Source of the DNA: Haloarchaeobius sp. FL176
Lineage (GTDB): Archaea; Halobacteriota; Halobacteria; Halobacteriales; Natrialbaceae
DNA: 64,000 bases
Direction of reading: 5' to 3'
Assembly: GCF_024609245.1 (NCBI RefSeq)
Contig: NZ_JANJYH010000001.1
Span: forward strand, 372,001 to 436,000
This document shows, piece after piece, positions 16,325 to 26,104 of this stretch. The position numbers and the translations under genes were made by a program. Below the pieces are notes generated by a model that was not told where the DNA came from, searched no databases, and saw nothing but the letters and a program-made list of their open reading frames with translations. The first letter of the stretch is position 1. Each line of letters opens with the position of its first letter.

Positions 16325-17866
16325 TCAGTCACCCCCGTCCTGCGCCCAGTTCAGGCTGCGCTCGACCGCGTCGCCCCAGCGGTCGTACTTCGCGTCGAGC
16401 TCCGCCTGGTCGCCTTCGGGGTCGAACGCGCGGTCGACCTGCCAGTTCTCCCGCAGCTCGTCGATCGTCTCCCAGTAGTCGACCGCCAGCCCGGCGGCGT
16501 ACGCCGCACCGAGCGCGGTAGTCTCGTCGACCTCGGGCCGGACGATGTCGGTCCCGAGGATGTCCGACTGCAGCTGGCAGAGGAAGTTGTTCTTCACCGC
16601 GCCACCGTCGACGCGGAGCCGGCCCATGTCGATGCCGGCGTCGGCCTCCATCGCCTCGGCCACGTCGCGGGTCTGGTACGCGATGGACTCGAGCGTGGCA
16701 CGGACGATGTGCTCGCGCTCCGTGCCCCGCGTCATCCCGACGATGGTACCGCGTGCACGGCCGTCCCAGTGGGGCGCACCGAGGCCCGTGAACGCGGGGA
16801 CCATGTACACCCCGTCGGTCGAGTCGACACTTCGGGCGAGTTCGGCCGTCTGGACCGGGTCGTCGATGAGCTTGACGTCCTCCAGCCACTCGATGGCCGC
16901 GCCGGTGATGAAGATGGCACCCTCCAGCGCGTACTGGACGGGCTCACCGGAGCGCTGGAATCCGATGGTGGTCAGCAGGCCGTGGTCGCTCTTGACGGCC
17001 TCCTCCCCCGTGTTCATCAGGAAGAATGACCCCGTACCGTAGGTGTTCTTCGCGTCCCCCTCGTCGAAGCACGTCTGGCCGAAGAGTGCGGCCTGCTGGT
17101 CGCCGAGGGCGCCCGCGACGGGCACCTCTGCCCCGAGGAAGCCCTCAGGATCGGTGGAGCCGTAGGTCGCGTCGTCGCTCGACGGCCGGACCTCGGGCAG
17201 CAGGGTCTGGGGCACGTCGAACTCGTCGAGGAGCTCCGAATCCCACTCCATCTCCCGGATGTTGTACAGCATGGTCCGGGAGGCGTTCGTGACGTCCGTG
17301 ATGTGGTTGCCGGTCAGCTTGTAGATGAGCCAGGTGTCGATGGTCCCCATCAGGAGCTCGCCGCTCTCCGCGCGGTCGCGCAGGTCCTGCGGGAGCGTCC
17401 GCTCCATCTTCATCGGGTCGGCGTTGTCCAGTAGCCACTCCACCTTCGTCGCCGAGAAGTAAGCGTCCGCCTCCAGGCCGGTCTTCTCCCGGATCCACTC
17501 CACCTTGTCCTCCGATTCGAGCTCCTCTACCCTGTCGGTCGTCCGCCGGTCCTGCCAGACGAGGGCGTTGTGGACCGGTCGTCCCGTCTCCGAGTCCCAG
17601 AGCAGCGTCGTCTCGCGCTGGTTCGTGATGCCCAGCGCGGCGAGTTGCTCCGGGGCGAGGTCGGCCTCGTCGAGTGCACTCTCGACGACCGACTTCGTGT
17701 TCTCCCAGATCTCCATCGGGTCGTGCTCGACCCAGCCGGGTTCCGGGTATATCTGTTCGTGTTTCTCGTATGCATTGGCGACGACCTGTCCAGCGTGGTC
17801 GAACACCATGAATCGAGTGCCTGTCGTCCCCTGGTCTATCGCGCCGACGTAGTGCTTGCCTGCCAT
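16325..17866 (-). CDS. glpK: glycerol kinase
   Basis: This 513-residue FGGY-family kinase phosphorylates glycerol to sn-glycerol 3-phosphate with ATP. It starts 'MAGKHYVGAIDQGTTGTRFM', the classical phosphate-binding N-terminus. It also contains 'GITNQRETTLLWD', 'NALVWQDRRT', 'GTIDTWLIYKLTG', 'GALGDQQAALFGQ', 'YGTGSFFLMNTG' and 'LRVDGGAVKNNFLCQLQSDI', all family signatures. Length equals the usual GlpK. The start at 17866 is preferred over an in-frame start 15 codons upstream because homologues begin here. It is divergent from glpABC, which consumes its product. A perfect inverted repeat lies 17-43 bp upstream of the start codon and probably controls it. Confidence 0.97.
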   Translation of the reverse strand: MAGKHYVGAIDQGTTGTRFMVFDHAGQVVANAYEKHEQIYPEPGWVEHDPMEIWENTKSVVESALDEADLAPEQLAALGITNQRETTLLWDSETGRPVHNALVWQDRRTTDRVEELESEDKVEWIREKTGLEADAYFSATKVEWLLDNADPMKMERTLPQDLRDRAESGELLMGTIDTWLIYKLTGNHITDVTNASRTMLYNIREMEWDSELLDEFDVPQTLLPEVRPSSDDATYGSTDPEGFLGAEVPVAGALGDQQAALFGQTCFDEGDAKNTYGTGSFFLMNTGEEAVKSDHGLLTTIGFQRSGEPVQYALEGAIFITGAAIEWLEDVKLIDDPVQTAELARSVDSTDGVYMVPAFTGLGAPHWDGRARGTIVGMTRGTEREHIVRATLESIAYQTRDVAEAMEADAGIDMGRLRVDGGAVKNNFLCQLQSDILGTDIVRPEVDETTALGAAYAAGLAVDYWETIDELRENWQVDRAFDPEGDQAELDAKYDRWGDAVERSLNWAQDGGD

Positions 17867-17882
17867 AGGTTCCTCCGTGTCC

Positions 17883-17909
17883 GCGGGCCAATGTTTACTC
17901 TTGGCCCGC
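17883..17909. promoter_or_regulatory. perfect 9-9-9 inverted repeat upstream of glpK
   Basis: GCGGGCCAA (17883-17891) and TTGGCCCGC (17901-17909) are exact reverse complements, separated by 9 bp that contain GTTTAC. The repeat ends 17 bp before the glpK start codon. It lies downstream of a TATA-like element (GTTTTATCAGG on the minus strand, about 17938-17948), so it would sit just after the glpK transcription start. That position suits a repressor operator; an mRNA hairpin in the leader is the alternative. Confidence 0.6.
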
Positions 17910-18079
17910 AACCGGTAGTAAACACTATGGTAAACCCTGATAAAACTTGTGCGTGTTGTTCACAATCAGAGTAATCTTACGGCCGGAGACGGGAAAAACC
18001 GCCGAACAGGTTTGGAGCACCGCCGAAACGTGGAAATAGTTTGTGCTGAGTTACTGGCGCCCCGGGCACTAGGGTAAAC
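17893..18079. promoter_or_regulatory. four GTAAAC hexamers in the glpK-glpA divergent region
   Basis: GTAAAC occurs on the plus strand at 17918-17923, 17930-17935 and 18074-18079, and as its reverse complement GTTTAC at 17893-17898, all between the two divergent start codons. Two copies are 12 bp apart, close to one helical turn. They could be sites for a regulator that controls both glp operons, such as a GlpR-type DeoR protein, but no regulator gene is in the window. Confidence 0.4.
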
Positions 18080-18115
18080 AATGAAGTACTCGCGGTCCAC
18101 AGTGTCGGTATCCGG

Positions 18116-19810
18116 ATGGCAACGACTACCGAAGTACTCGTCATCGGCGGCGGGTCCACGGGCACGGGCATCGCACGCGACCTCGCCATGCGCGGGGTGG
18201 ACGTGACGCTCGTCGAGCAGGGCAACCTGACACACGGCACCACCGGGCGCATGCACGGGTTGCTCCACAGCGGCGGCCGGTACGCCGTCGCCGACCAGGC
18301 GAGTGCGACAGAGTGCATCGAGGAGAACAGGGTCCTGCGTGACATCGCCGGTCACTGCGTCGAGATGACCGGCGGGCTGTTCGTCAAGCGCCCGGAGGAC
18401 ACGGACGAATACTTCGAGGAGAAACTGGAGGGGTGTCGGGAGTGTGGCATCCCGGCCGAGGTCCTGTCCGCGGAGGAGGCACGCGAGGTCGAGCCGTACC
18501 TCGCGAAGGACATCGACAAGGCCATCGAGGTTCCGGACGGCGCGGTCGACCCGTTCCGACTGGTCGTCGCGAACGCCGTCTCCGCGGAGGAGCACGGCGC
18601 ACGCATCGAGACCCACGCCGAGGTCGTCGACCTGTTGACCGATGGCGACGAGGTCACCGGTGCACGCGTCGAACACGACTCCGGGCCGGGGAAGCGCGAG
18701 CACGGACTACCGGGCGAGACCGAGGACATCCACGCCGAGCACGTCGTCAACGCGGCCGGCGCGTGGTCCGGCCAGCTCGGGGAGATGGCCGGCGTCGACA
18801 TCGAGGTCCGCCCGTCGAAGGGCGTGATGGTCGTCATGAACGTCCGGCAGGTTGACACCGTCGTCAACCGCTGCAAGCCGAAGGGCGACGCCGACATCGT
18901 CGTCCCGCACGAAACCACCGCCATCCTCGGCACGACCGACGAGGAGGTCGAGGACCCGGAGGACTACCCCGAGGAGGGCTGGGAGGTCGACCACATGATC
19001 GACGAGCTCTCCGAGCTCGTGCCCATCCTCTCCGACGCGCGGACCATCCGCTCGTTCTGGGGCGTCCGCCCGCTGTACGAACCACCGGACACCGGGACGA
19101 CGGACCCGACGGACATCACGCGTGACTTCTTCCTGCTCGACCACGCGGACCGCGACGGCATCGAGGGGCTGACGACGGTCGTCGGTGGCAAGTTCACCAC
19201 CTACCGGATGATGGCCGAGGACGTGACCGACCACGTCTGCGACCTCCTCGACGTGCGCGCGTCGTGTACGACCGCCGACGAACCCCTCCCAGGGAGCGAG
19301 GACCTCGACCGGCTCGAATCGGCGATGGACGACTACGGTCTCCGCTCGCCGGTCGCGCGCCGGAGCAAGGAGCGACTCGGCTCGTACGCCCCGGACGTGC
19401 TCGGCACCGACGAGCCGAACCCGGTGCTCTGCCAGTGCGAGGCCGTCACCCGCGCCGAAGTACAGCACGCCATCGGCCAGGCCGGCACCGACCTCAACGC
19501 GGTCCGGCTCCGCACCCGCGCCTCGATGGGGAACTGCCAGGGCGGCTTCTGCTGTCACCGGGTCGCGAACGAACTCCACCCCGAGTACGACGCCGAGACC
19601 GCCGACGCCTCGTTCGACGAACTCTGGCAGGAGCGGTGGAAGGGCCACCGCCACGCGCTCTGGGGCGAACAGCTCTCGCAGGCGATGCTGAACCACACGC
19701 TCCACGCGACGACCTGGAACCGCGACGGCGACGACGCGTACATCGACTGGGACGCCTTCGCCAGCCCGGCACGCGCCGCCACGGACGGGGGGAGCCATGA
19801 TCGGGACTGA
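18116..19810 (+). CDS. glpA: anaerobic glycerol-3-phosphate dehydrogenase subunit A
   Basis: This 564-residue FAD subunit oxidises glycerol 3-phosphate to dihydroxyacetone phosphate. The dinucleotide fold is at the N-terminus ('[19 protein letters not shown]'), followed by '[19 protein letters not shown]' and '[11 protein letters not shown]'. The C-terminal third has a BFD-like iron-sulfur domain, with Cys in '[11 protein letters not shown]' and '[10 protein letters not shown]'. It is first of three overlapping genes; its end overlaps glpB by 14 bp. In haloarchaea this complex is the main route for glycerol use, passing electrons through GlpB and GlpC to the quinone pool. Length and motifs are complete. 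Confidence 0.96.
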   Translation: MATTTEVLVIGGGSTGTGIARDLAMRGVDVTLVEQGNLTHGTTGRMHGLLHSGGRYAVADQASATECIEENRVLRDIAGHCVEMTGGLFVKRPEDTDEYFEEKLEGCRECGIPAEVLSAEEAREVEPYLAKDIDKAIEVPDGAVDPFRLVVANAVSAEEHGARIETHAEVVDLLTDGDEVTGARVEHDSGPGKREHGLPGETEDIHAEHVVNAAGAWSGQLGEMAGVDIEVRPSKGVMVVMNVRQVDTVVNRCKPKGDADIVVPHETTAILGTTDEEVEDPEDYPEEGWEVDHMIDELSELVPILSDARTIRSFWGVRPLYEPPDTGTTDPTDITRDFFLLDHADRDGIEGLTTVVGGKFTTYRMMAEDVTDHVCDLLDVRASCTTADEPLPGSEDLDRLESAMDDYGLRSPVARRSKERLGSYAPDVLGTDEPNPVLCQCEAVTRAEVQHAIGQAGTDLNAVRLRTRASMGNCQGGFCCHRVANELHPEYDAETADASFDELWQERWKGHRHALWGEQLSQAMLNHTLHATTWNRDGDDAYIDWDAFASPARAATDGGSHDRD

Positions 19811-21071
19811 GGTGCTCGTCGTCGGTGGCGGGCTCGCCGGCTCGGTCGCCTCGCTGTCGGCCGCCCGCGAGGGCGCACAGGTCACACTCGTCTCGAAGTC
19901 CGAGAGCACGCTGCAGCAGGCCTCCGGGCTCGTGGACGTGCTCGGCCGTGTCGACGGCGACCTCGTCGCGGACCCGTTCGCAGCCATCGAGAACCTCGCC
20001 GACGACCACCCATACTCGGTCGTCGGGACAGACGCACTCCGCGGGGGCCTTGCCCTGCTCGACGACGTGGCCGGCGACCGCTACCGCGGCGGCGACCGGA
20101 ACGCGCTCGTCCCGACCACGCAGGGTACCGTCAAGCCGACGCTCCGGTACCCCGCGAGCGTCGCACCCGGGGTCGCCGGCGACGGCCGCGAGACGCTCCT
20201 CGTCGGTATCTCGACCGACCCAGACTTCGACGCGAAGCGCGCGGCGGAGTCACTGGACGGGACCGTCCCCGGCGACGTCCGTGGCGTCACGGTGCGGTTC
20301 CCGCGGCTCCGGGACGACGCGAAGCGGACCCGATACGCGAAGCTCCTCACCGAGGACGACGAGTTCCGCGATGCCCTCGTCGAGAAGATCGCGCCGAAGG
20401 TCGACGGGGCGGACCGCGTCGGCTTCCCGGCGGTGTTCGGCGAGGACCCCGCCTTCGTCAGGGCCGAGCTCGAGGAACGGTTCGATGCGGCCGGCGAACC
20501 GGTGTCGGTGTTCGAGGTACCAACTGGCCCGCCGAGCATCCCCGGAACGCGGCTCCGGGACCTGCTCCGGCACGAACTCGAAGCCGCTGGCGTCGAACTC
20601 GTGACGGGCGTTCCAGTGGTGGACTTCGAGGCGGAACCGGCGGCTGACGGGAACGATGCCAGTGAGCTCGTCACGAAAGTCGTCGTCGACCGCAACGGCG
20701 CACGCGTGCCGTACGCACCCGAGCAGGTCGTGCTCGCAACCGGCGGCCTCGTCGGCGAAGGGATCGACTCCGAGCGCGACCGCGTGTACGAACCCATCTT
20801 CGACCTGCACGTGCCCCACCCCGAAGACCGGTACGACTGGTCCGCGGAAGGGGCGTTCGGGGACCACGCCTTTGCGCGCTTTGGCGTGCGCATCGACACC
20901 GACGGGCGGGCCCTCGACGCGGGCGGGGCGGTCGCGTTCGAGAACCTCCGCGCGGCCGGCGCGGTCGTCGGCGGCGCGGACACGGCAGCACAGAAGGCGG
21001 CGAGCGGCGTCTCGCTGGCGACGGGCTGGCGGGCAGGGACACGGGCAGCCACAGCAGTGAACCAGTCATGA
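19797..21071 (+). CDS. glpB: anaerobic glycerol-3-phosphate dehydrogenase subunit B
   Basis: This 424-residue flavoprotein subunit of the GlpABC complex begins with a dinucleotide-binding motif '[20 protein letters not shown]' and has '[19 protein letters not shown]' and '[19 protein letters not shown]', all typical for GlpB. The ATG lies inside the end of glpA, with a purine-rich GGGGGAG about 10 bp before it, so translation is coupled. Its role is to hand electrons from GlpA to the iron-sulfur subunit. No oddities are seen. Confidence 0.95.
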   Translation: MIGTEVLVVGGGLAGSVASLSAAREGAQVTLVSKSESTLQQASGLVDVLGRVDGDLVADPFAAIENLADDHPYSVVGTDALRGGLALLDDVAGDRYRGGDRNALVPTTQGTVKPTLRYPASVAPGVAGDGRETLLVGISTDPDFDAKRAAESLDGTVPGDVRGVTVRFPRLRDDAKRTRYAKLLTEDDEFRDALVEKIAPKVDGADRVGFPAVFGEDPAFVRAELEERFDAAGEPVSVFEVPTGPPSIPGTRLRDLLRHELEAAGVELVTGVPVVDFEAEPAADGNDASELVTKVVVDRNGARVPYAPEQVVLATGGLVGEGIDSERDRVYEPIFDLHVPHPEDRYDWSAEGAFGDHAFARFGVRIDTDGRALDAGGAVAFENLRAAGAVVGGADTAAQKAASGVSLATGWRAGTRAATAVNQS

Positions 21072-22360
21072 GTACGGACAACGAGGACGATTTCGAACCG
21101 ATCCAGGTGTTCCCCGAGGGCGACGCGGACCTGCGTCCCGGGGCGGACAGTTGCTACAAGTGCTCGACGTGCGACTCGTCGTGTCCGGTCGCGGAGGTCG
21201 ACGACGAGTTCCCCGGACCGAAGTTCCAGGGCCCCGAACAGTGGCGGCTCACGCGCAAAGAGGACCAGGAGATCGACGACTCCATCATGAAGTGTTCGAA
21301 CTGCATGCGCTGCGACGGCGCGTGCCCCTCCGACGTGCCGCTGAGCCAGATGCACAACACGGCCCGCGCCCAGTACGTCGAGGAGTCGATGAGCAAGCTC
21401 TCGGTGGAGTACTGGCGCAACCGACTGCTCGCCAACTACGGCACGATGGCCCGGTTCGGCTCGATGTTCCCGCGGCTCACCAACGCCGTCATGGGCAACT
21501 CGCTCGTCCAGAAACTCAACGACCGATTCATCGGCATCACCAGCGAGCGCGACTTCCCCGAGTTCGCCACCCAGACCTTCCGCGAGTGGTGGGCAGAGCG
21601 GGGCGGTGCGGCCGTCGAGAGCGAGGACAGGCGTGTTGCCTACTTCCACGGCGACTACGCCAACTACAACACCCCCGAGGTCGGCAAGGCGATGGTCCGG
21701 GTGTTCGAACACTTCGGCTACGAGGTCGCCGTCCCCGAGCAACGCTGCTCGGGCACGCCGATGTTCGCCAACGGGATGCTCGACGACGCCCGCCGTGCCG
21801 CGCGGTTCAACGTCGAAACGTTCGCCGAACTCGTCGACGAAGGCTACGACATCGTCTGCTCCTGTACCTCCTGCTCGATGGCGCTTCGTCAGGAGTACCC
21901 CGAGCTGTTCGACTTCGACAACACCGACCGCGTCTCCGCACACACCTACGACGCCGTCGAGTACCTCCGTATCCACGAGAACCTCGACGGCGAACTGGAG
22001 GCCGTCGACGACGTCGACGCACCCGATTTCGCGTACCACGCGCCCTGCCACGCCCGCAATCAGGGCCTCGACGGCCAGACGACCACGGTACTCTCCAAAC
22101 TCGGCGACGTCGACGCCCACGACGTCGGCGAGTCCTGTTCGGGCATCTCCGGCACCTACGGCTGGAAGTCCGAGAACTACGACGCCTCCATGGCCATCGG
22201 CGAGGAGATGTTCGAGCACATGGACGAGGCCGAACCCGAAACCGGTCTGACCGAGTGTCCGACCTGTGCGATGCAGATGGAACACGGCAGCGACTACCCG
22301 GTTAAGCACACCCTGCAGGTGCTCGAGGCCGCGCTTACCGACCGCTCGCTCCCGGCCTGA
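21068..22360 (+). CDS. glpC: anaerobic glycerol-3-phosphate dehydrogenase subunit C
   Basis: This 430-residue iron-sulfur subunit overlaps glpB by 4 bp (ATGA). Two ferredoxin-type 4Fe-4S motifs are near the N-terminus, 'CYKCSTCDSSCPV' and 'CSNCMRCDGACPS'. Two CCG (heterodisulfide-reductase-like) domains follow, seen as 'RCSGTPMFANGM', 'CSCTSCSMALRQEYPEL', 'HAPCHARNQGL' and 'CPTCAMQMEHG'. The subunit binds the membrane face and delivers electrons to quinone. It closes the operon; the following gene has its own promoter-like sequence about 170 bp upstream. Confidence 0.95.
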   Translation: MSTDNEDDFEPIQVFPEGDADLRPGADSCYKCSTCDSSCPVAEVDDEFPGPKFQGPEQWRLTRKEDQEIDDSIMKCSNCMRCDGACPSDVPLSQMHNTARAQYVEESMSKLSVEYWRNRLLANYGTMARFGSMFPRLTNAVMGNSLVQKLNDRFIGITSERDFPEFATQTFREWWAERGGAAVESEDRRVAYFHGDYANYNTPEVGKAMVRVFEHFGYEVAVPEQRCSGTPMFANGMLDDARRAARFNVETFAELVDEGYDIVCSCTSCSMALRQEYPELFDFDNTDRVSAHTYDAVEYLRIHENLDGELEAVDDVDAPDFAYHAPCHARNQGLDGQTTTVLSKLGDVDAHDVGESCSGISGTYGWKSENYDASMAIGEEMFEHMDEAEPETGLTECPTCAMQMEHGSDYPVKHTLQVLEAALTDRSLPA

Positions 22361-22611
22361 ACAGGTCGCTTCCGCCGCCCCGTCTGCGATAATCGGACGT
22401 TAGTGATTTCCGATTGATACAACCAGCAGCAGGAAATTTAAGTAGCACGACCAGTATCTACAGTTAACGACCACGACGGTGCTCCGGCACTGCTCGGACC
22501 GGGCGAAACAGTCACGGCCGACGAGACCCTCCCACACTCACGCGGTGACGGTACGACAGGGTGGTGGCGGAGTCGGACACGGACCCCCGTCGATGGTATC
22601 GTCGGAACACC

Positions 22612-24687
22612 ATGAAGGTCAGTTACAAGCAGACGGACGATCCCTGCGGCGTCGCCATCACGGACCAGATCAAACAGCGACGCCTGCAGGTACTGACCGA
22701 CGAGCCGGTCTCGCCGACTCCGACCGACGCCGAGTCCTTCGAGTTCCCGGTAGACGAGGCGTTCACGATCGAGGCGAGTGAGCTGTTCATCGATCGTGCG
22801 GAGGAGGTATATTTGCGTAGTGACTCCGGCGGTCATGATGGACCGGTCACACATCAGACTCAGGTGGAACCCGGATCGGGGTTGTACAGCCTCGATATCT
22901 CGGGTCCTGTCAAGCTCTATTGGCGGTTCAGTGGAACTCCAACAATCCGAAACGGTGCCGACTCTCTCCGGGTCGTGTTCGACGAATCCAGAGTCGTTGA
23001 GTTTGGCGTCCGGACCTATCACAAGCACCCTGCTGGTACCATTACTACTACCGAGGACCCGACAGATGTTATGGCTGCGGTCAGTTCGCTTTCCTCGGCG
23101 CTCAAAACCACATCCTGTGAACGTTCGTATCCGACACTTCGCGGGCATCCGCCACTGCTGGAACTCGGCGACGACCTAGACATTCCCGACAGTTTTTCCT
23201 CCCCCAACACTGGCATCGAGATCGTCATCCCACCTGATCTCCTGTACATCTACTCCGCGACACCTCTGGCATACTACCTCGGTGCGGACCTCGTCCCGGG
23301 GAACGAGCCCAAAATCAGGACAGGAGAGTTCGAGCACGGGTTGCCCAGAGGTCGCAGCTTCGAGGACGAGATAGCGAAACTGCTGAAACAAACGCTGTTT
23401 CTCGACTGCGTGGTCAGAACAGAGGGCATCCATCAGGTCGATCTCTACGAACGCAGGCAGGTCGAACCGTTCCTGCCATTCGAAACCGGGGCGATGTACG
23501 ACCGACCCCTGACGGAACAGTTGGCGGCTTACCTCTCTGTCCCGCACGAGGTCATCGAACCATATCTCCCGCGGTGGTGTTTGACTGCACACCTTCCAGC
23601 GGAGGCCAAACACGTGGACGCGATACCCCACATCGTGAACGACCTCGGAATAATCAGGTCACCCAAAGGTACAGCACGGACCGTTTCGCGGACAGTGTCG
23701 ACTCAGGCAGAAGAAGCACGTCTCTACCGTTCGAATGCGCGGAACTCGACGCACGAAGAAGTCTCGCTGTCACTAATCGAACCAGAACGGAACGACGAGT
23801 CCATCGAACACGCCTGGTTCGGCGAGAAACTTCCACTGGGCGCGTCGAAGGCATCGGTCCGGTCGTTCGAACACCAGCTCGAACAGGGCGAACGGAGCGA
23901 CTCCATCAACATCACCGTCGTCTGTAACGACCCGCTGATGCTTGACGAGCAGGCTAGCATCGACGATGCGTACGGGAAACGGGGAGATCAGCCCTACAAC
24001 GTGGACTCTCACTTCGGCGTCCCCCAAGCCGAACTTGCGACTCTGTTGACCGACGAGGCCTGTGACTTCCTTCACTACATCGGACACGCGACTCCAACCG
24101 GACTCAGATGCACGGACGGCGAACTCGATGTCCGCGAACTTGAGTCGGTCGGCGTGAACGTATTCCTCCTTAATGCGTGCCGGTCCTTCGAACAGGCCGA
24201 GGCACTCGTCGAGAAAGGATCGTTCGGAGGTGTTGCGACACTCGGCGACGTAGTAAACGAACATGCGGTCGAGATAGGACACGCTATCGCACACCTGCTC
24301 AATCTCGGTTTCCCGTTGCGGGCCGCAGTCGAACTGGTTCACGAACACACGCAGATAGGAGACCAGTATCTGGTGGTCGGTGACGGTTCGGTCGATATCG
24401 TTCAGTCCGAAGGTGGGCCCCCGCTAGTCTGCCACGTCGAGCACGCGGACGGGGGTAATTACGGCCTGTCGATTCACACGTACCCAACCAAGGAGCTCCA
24501 GCTCGGGTCACGAACCGTGCCGACGTTGGAATCCGTCGAGGATTACTACCTCCTCCCGGGACGGATGCAGACGTTTGAACTCGATGAACAGACGCTGCGC
24601 GAGTATCTGATGTGGACTATATCTCCTGTAGCGTACCGTGGCCAACTTTTCTGGGACAACGCGATGGGCAACGTAAACATCGAGTGA
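22612..24687 (+). CDS. haloarchaeal CHAT-domain-like (caspase-fold) protein
   Basis: This 691-residue protein is not a characterised family member that I can name. Its C-terminal third has the signature of CHAT peptidases: a strand ending in His, 'DFLHYIGHATPTGLRC' (His488 and His492), and a strand ending in Cys, 'NVFLLNACRSFEQA' (Cys523). 'GGVATLGDVVNEHAVEIGHA' and 'FPLRAAVELV' follow, as in caspase-like folds. The first 400 residues are a conserved-looking haloarchaeal region ('SYPTLRGHPPLLELGDDLDI') without a known domain. A GTG start at 22561 is possible, but the N-terminus 'MKVSYKQTDDPCGVAITDQ' supports 22612. A TATA-like AAATTTAAG lies at about 22434-22442. Such peptidases often act in stress or defence; that role is inference. 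Confidence 0.7.
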   Translation: MKVSYKQTDDPCGVAITDQIKQRRLQVLTDEPVSPTPTDAESFEFPVDEAFTIEASELFIDRAEEVYLRSDSGGHDGPVTHQTQVEPGSGLYSLDISGPVKLYWRFSGTPTIRNGADSLRVVFDESRVVEFGVRTYHKHPAGTITTTEDPTDVMAAVSSLSSALKTTSCERSYPTLRGHPPLLELGDDLDIPDSFSSPNTGIEIVIPPDLLYIYSATPLAYYLGADLVPGNEPKIRTGEFEHGLPRGRSFEDEIAKLLKQTLFLDCVVRTEGIHQVDLYERRQVEPFLPFETGAMYDRPLTEQLAAYLSVPHEVIEPYLPRWCLTAHLPAEAKHVDAIPHIVNDLGIIRSPKGTARTVSRTVSTQAEEARLYRSNARNSTHEEVSLSLIEPERNDESIEHAWFGEKLPLGASKASVRSFEHQLEQGERSDSINITVVCNDPLMLDEQASIDDAYGKRGDQPYNVDSHFGVPQAELATLLTDEACDFLHYIGHATPTGLRCTDGELDVRELESVGVNVFLLNACRSFEQAEALVEKGSFGGVATLGDVVNEHAVEIGHAIAHLLNLGFPLRAAVELVHEHTQIGDQYLVVGDGSVDIVQSEGGPPLVCHVEHADGGNYGLSIHTYPTKELQLGSRTVPTLESVEDYYLLPGRMQTFELDEQTLREYLMWTISPVAYRGQLFWDNAMGNVNIE

Positions 24688-24749
24688 GGACGACCTTGCT
24701 GCCCGCTAACCGGTTTGCAGGAGATCGCAGTAACGGTCCTGTTAGTCGA

Positions 24750-24887
24750 TTACGGGCCGGGGCTGGCGGATGCACCAGTCGCCATCACAGGCGACGCCTG
24801 CATCAGCAGCAGGCCGATCATGAACAGGACACCAATCATACGGGGATGCTCGGACAGCCAGTCGGACATCGTGCCTTTGTCGGACAT
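24750..24887 (-). CDS. 45-residue single-pass membrane protein (DUF7503-like)
   Basis: This small gene was found by reading the minus strand. It starts 'MSDKGTMSDWLSEHPRMIGV' and has one hydrophobic helix (about residues 17-36, rich in Met, Leu and Ile), then a short tail ending 'ASASPGP'. It resembles a haloarchaeal family of tiny membrane proteins that I recall as DUF7503; I cannot verify this here. A strong TATA box (TTTTATAA on the minus strand, 24937-24944) lies about 50 bp upstream. The gene is convergent with the CHAT-like gene, 62 bp from its stop, so the two may form a functional pair. A second in-frame ATG at 24869 is an alternative start. Confidence 0.7.
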   Translation of the reverse strand: MSDKGTMSDWLSEHPRMIGVLFMIGLLLMQASPVMATGASASPGP

Positions 24888-25128
24888 CGTACTTGCATGG
24901 TGAGCAGGCACATACATCAAATTATCTTAATATTACTTATAAAATTTCATGGTTTTTTACAGTATTGGTTTATATATGTACTACTTATTGGCAGTTAAAA
25001 ATACATATATCCATTATTTGCACTCGATTACTCGAGAGTCGGCCAAAAAATACAAATATTGGTGTACGGCCGGGCAGTTATAATAGCCTCCAGTAATCAC
25101 CAATCAACGCACCAGCAGTAGTCGGGTA
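24888..25128. promoter_or_regulatory. very AT-rich promoter region
   Basis: This 240-bp stretch is strikingly AT-rich (for example AATTATCTTAATATTACTTATAAAATTTC at about 24920-24947 and TTTATATATG near 24969) inside a high-GC chromosome. It holds the TATA box of the 45-residue gene on the minus strand and lies beyond the end of the DUF368 gene. No further gene is visible. Such islands often mark acquired DNA or a silenced or bent regulatory segment. Confidence 0.6.
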
Positions 25129-26055
25129 CTAGTAGTCGATTTCGTCCGTGAAGAAGTCGACCGCGAGTACCAGTCCACCACCGACCAGTGCGAACACGGC
25201 GACACCAGCGAGGTCGGCTGTGACACCGAACTGGGCCTCTGTGGTGATGGTCCTCACCGGCTTTACGAGACCACCGACCATCAGACTCACCAGGAACGTG
25301 AGGGTTCCAGCACGGTACTCCTGAAACGCCCACTTCACCACCCGCGCCATCGTCAGCAGCCCCAGCAGTGCCCCGGTACAGAACGTGGCGACGACCGTGA
25401 ACGACTCCCCGAGCGACGCCAGGTCCCCCCCATCCGCGAGACCGATGACCCCATCGACGAACGTCGTGAGGTTCGTAACCATGTACTCGTACTGATTGAG
25501 TACGTAGAGGAGGAACGACCCGGAGACGCCGGGAAGTATCATCGCGCAGACGGCGATTGACCCCGCGACGAAGACGACGGGGTAGGAACTTCCTATCGCA
25601 CTCTCGGGGAGGCTCGACACACCCGCCGCGAGGGCAATACCGACCAGGGCGACGGCCAGGCGCTGCGGCGTCCCCACGTCGACCTCGGAGTAGAGCACGA
25701 TGGCAGAAGCAGCGATCAGACCGAAGAAGAAGGCCGCGGTGAACGCCGGGAACTGTTCGAGGGTGTGTTCGAGAACGCGGGAGAGCGTAAGCACCGCGGA
25801 GGCGATGCCGAACCCGAGTACCATGAGGAACAGTCCATCAGCTCTGGCGAACAGGTCACGGAGATCGTCCCGCCCCTCCGTTGTGTGGAGTGCCAGCAGA
25901 AGCCGGGCATCTGCAGGGCTGACGCTCGTGATTGCCTCGATGAGTCGTTCGTAGATACCGGTGATGAGGGCGATGGTCCCACCGGAGACGCCGGGGACCG
26001 TGTCCGCGGCACCCATGAGGAACCCCTTCAGGTAGACGGAGAGTGACGAACGCAT
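25129..26055 (-). CDS. DUF368 membrane protein, probable polyprenyl-phosphate (dolichol-phosphate) translocase
   Basis: This 308-residue protein has about nine hydrophobic segments and two copies of the family motif, 'DTVPGVSGGTIALITGIY' near the N-terminus and 'ILPGVSGSFLLYVLNQYEYM' near residue 190, which indicates an internal duplication. Bacterial DUF368 proteins (PopT) were recently shown to return undecaprenyl phosphate from the outer to the inner face of the membrane. The gene starts 49 bp after the end of aglB on the same strand, so in this archaeon it may recycle dolichol phosphate released by AglB. That transfer of function to dolichol carriers is inference. Confidence 0.85.
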   Translation of the reverse strand: MRSSLSVYLKGFLMGAADTVPGVSGGTIALITGIYERLIEAITSVSPADARLLLALHTTEGRDDLRDLFARADGLFLMVLGFGIASAVLTLSRVLEHTLEQFPAFTAAFFFGLIAASAIVLYSEVDVGTPQRLAVALVGIALAAGVSSLPESAIGSSYPVVFVAGSIAVCAMILPGVSGSFLLYVLNQYEYMVTNLTTFVDGVIGLADGGDLASLGESFTVVATFCTGALLGLLTMARVVKWAFQEYRAGTLTFLVSLMVGGLVKPVRTITTEAQFGVTADLAGVAVFALVGGGLVLAVDFFTDEIDY

Positions 26056-26104
26056 CGAACGGTGCTAACCACCGTGGTGCGGAAAACAGTTCGCTTTCGG
26101 GCCG

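Noticed and set aside
20081-22309. 742-codon minus-strand frame opposite glpB and glpC
   Set aside because: The glp genes carry complete cofactor motifs on the plus strand; the opposite frame has none.
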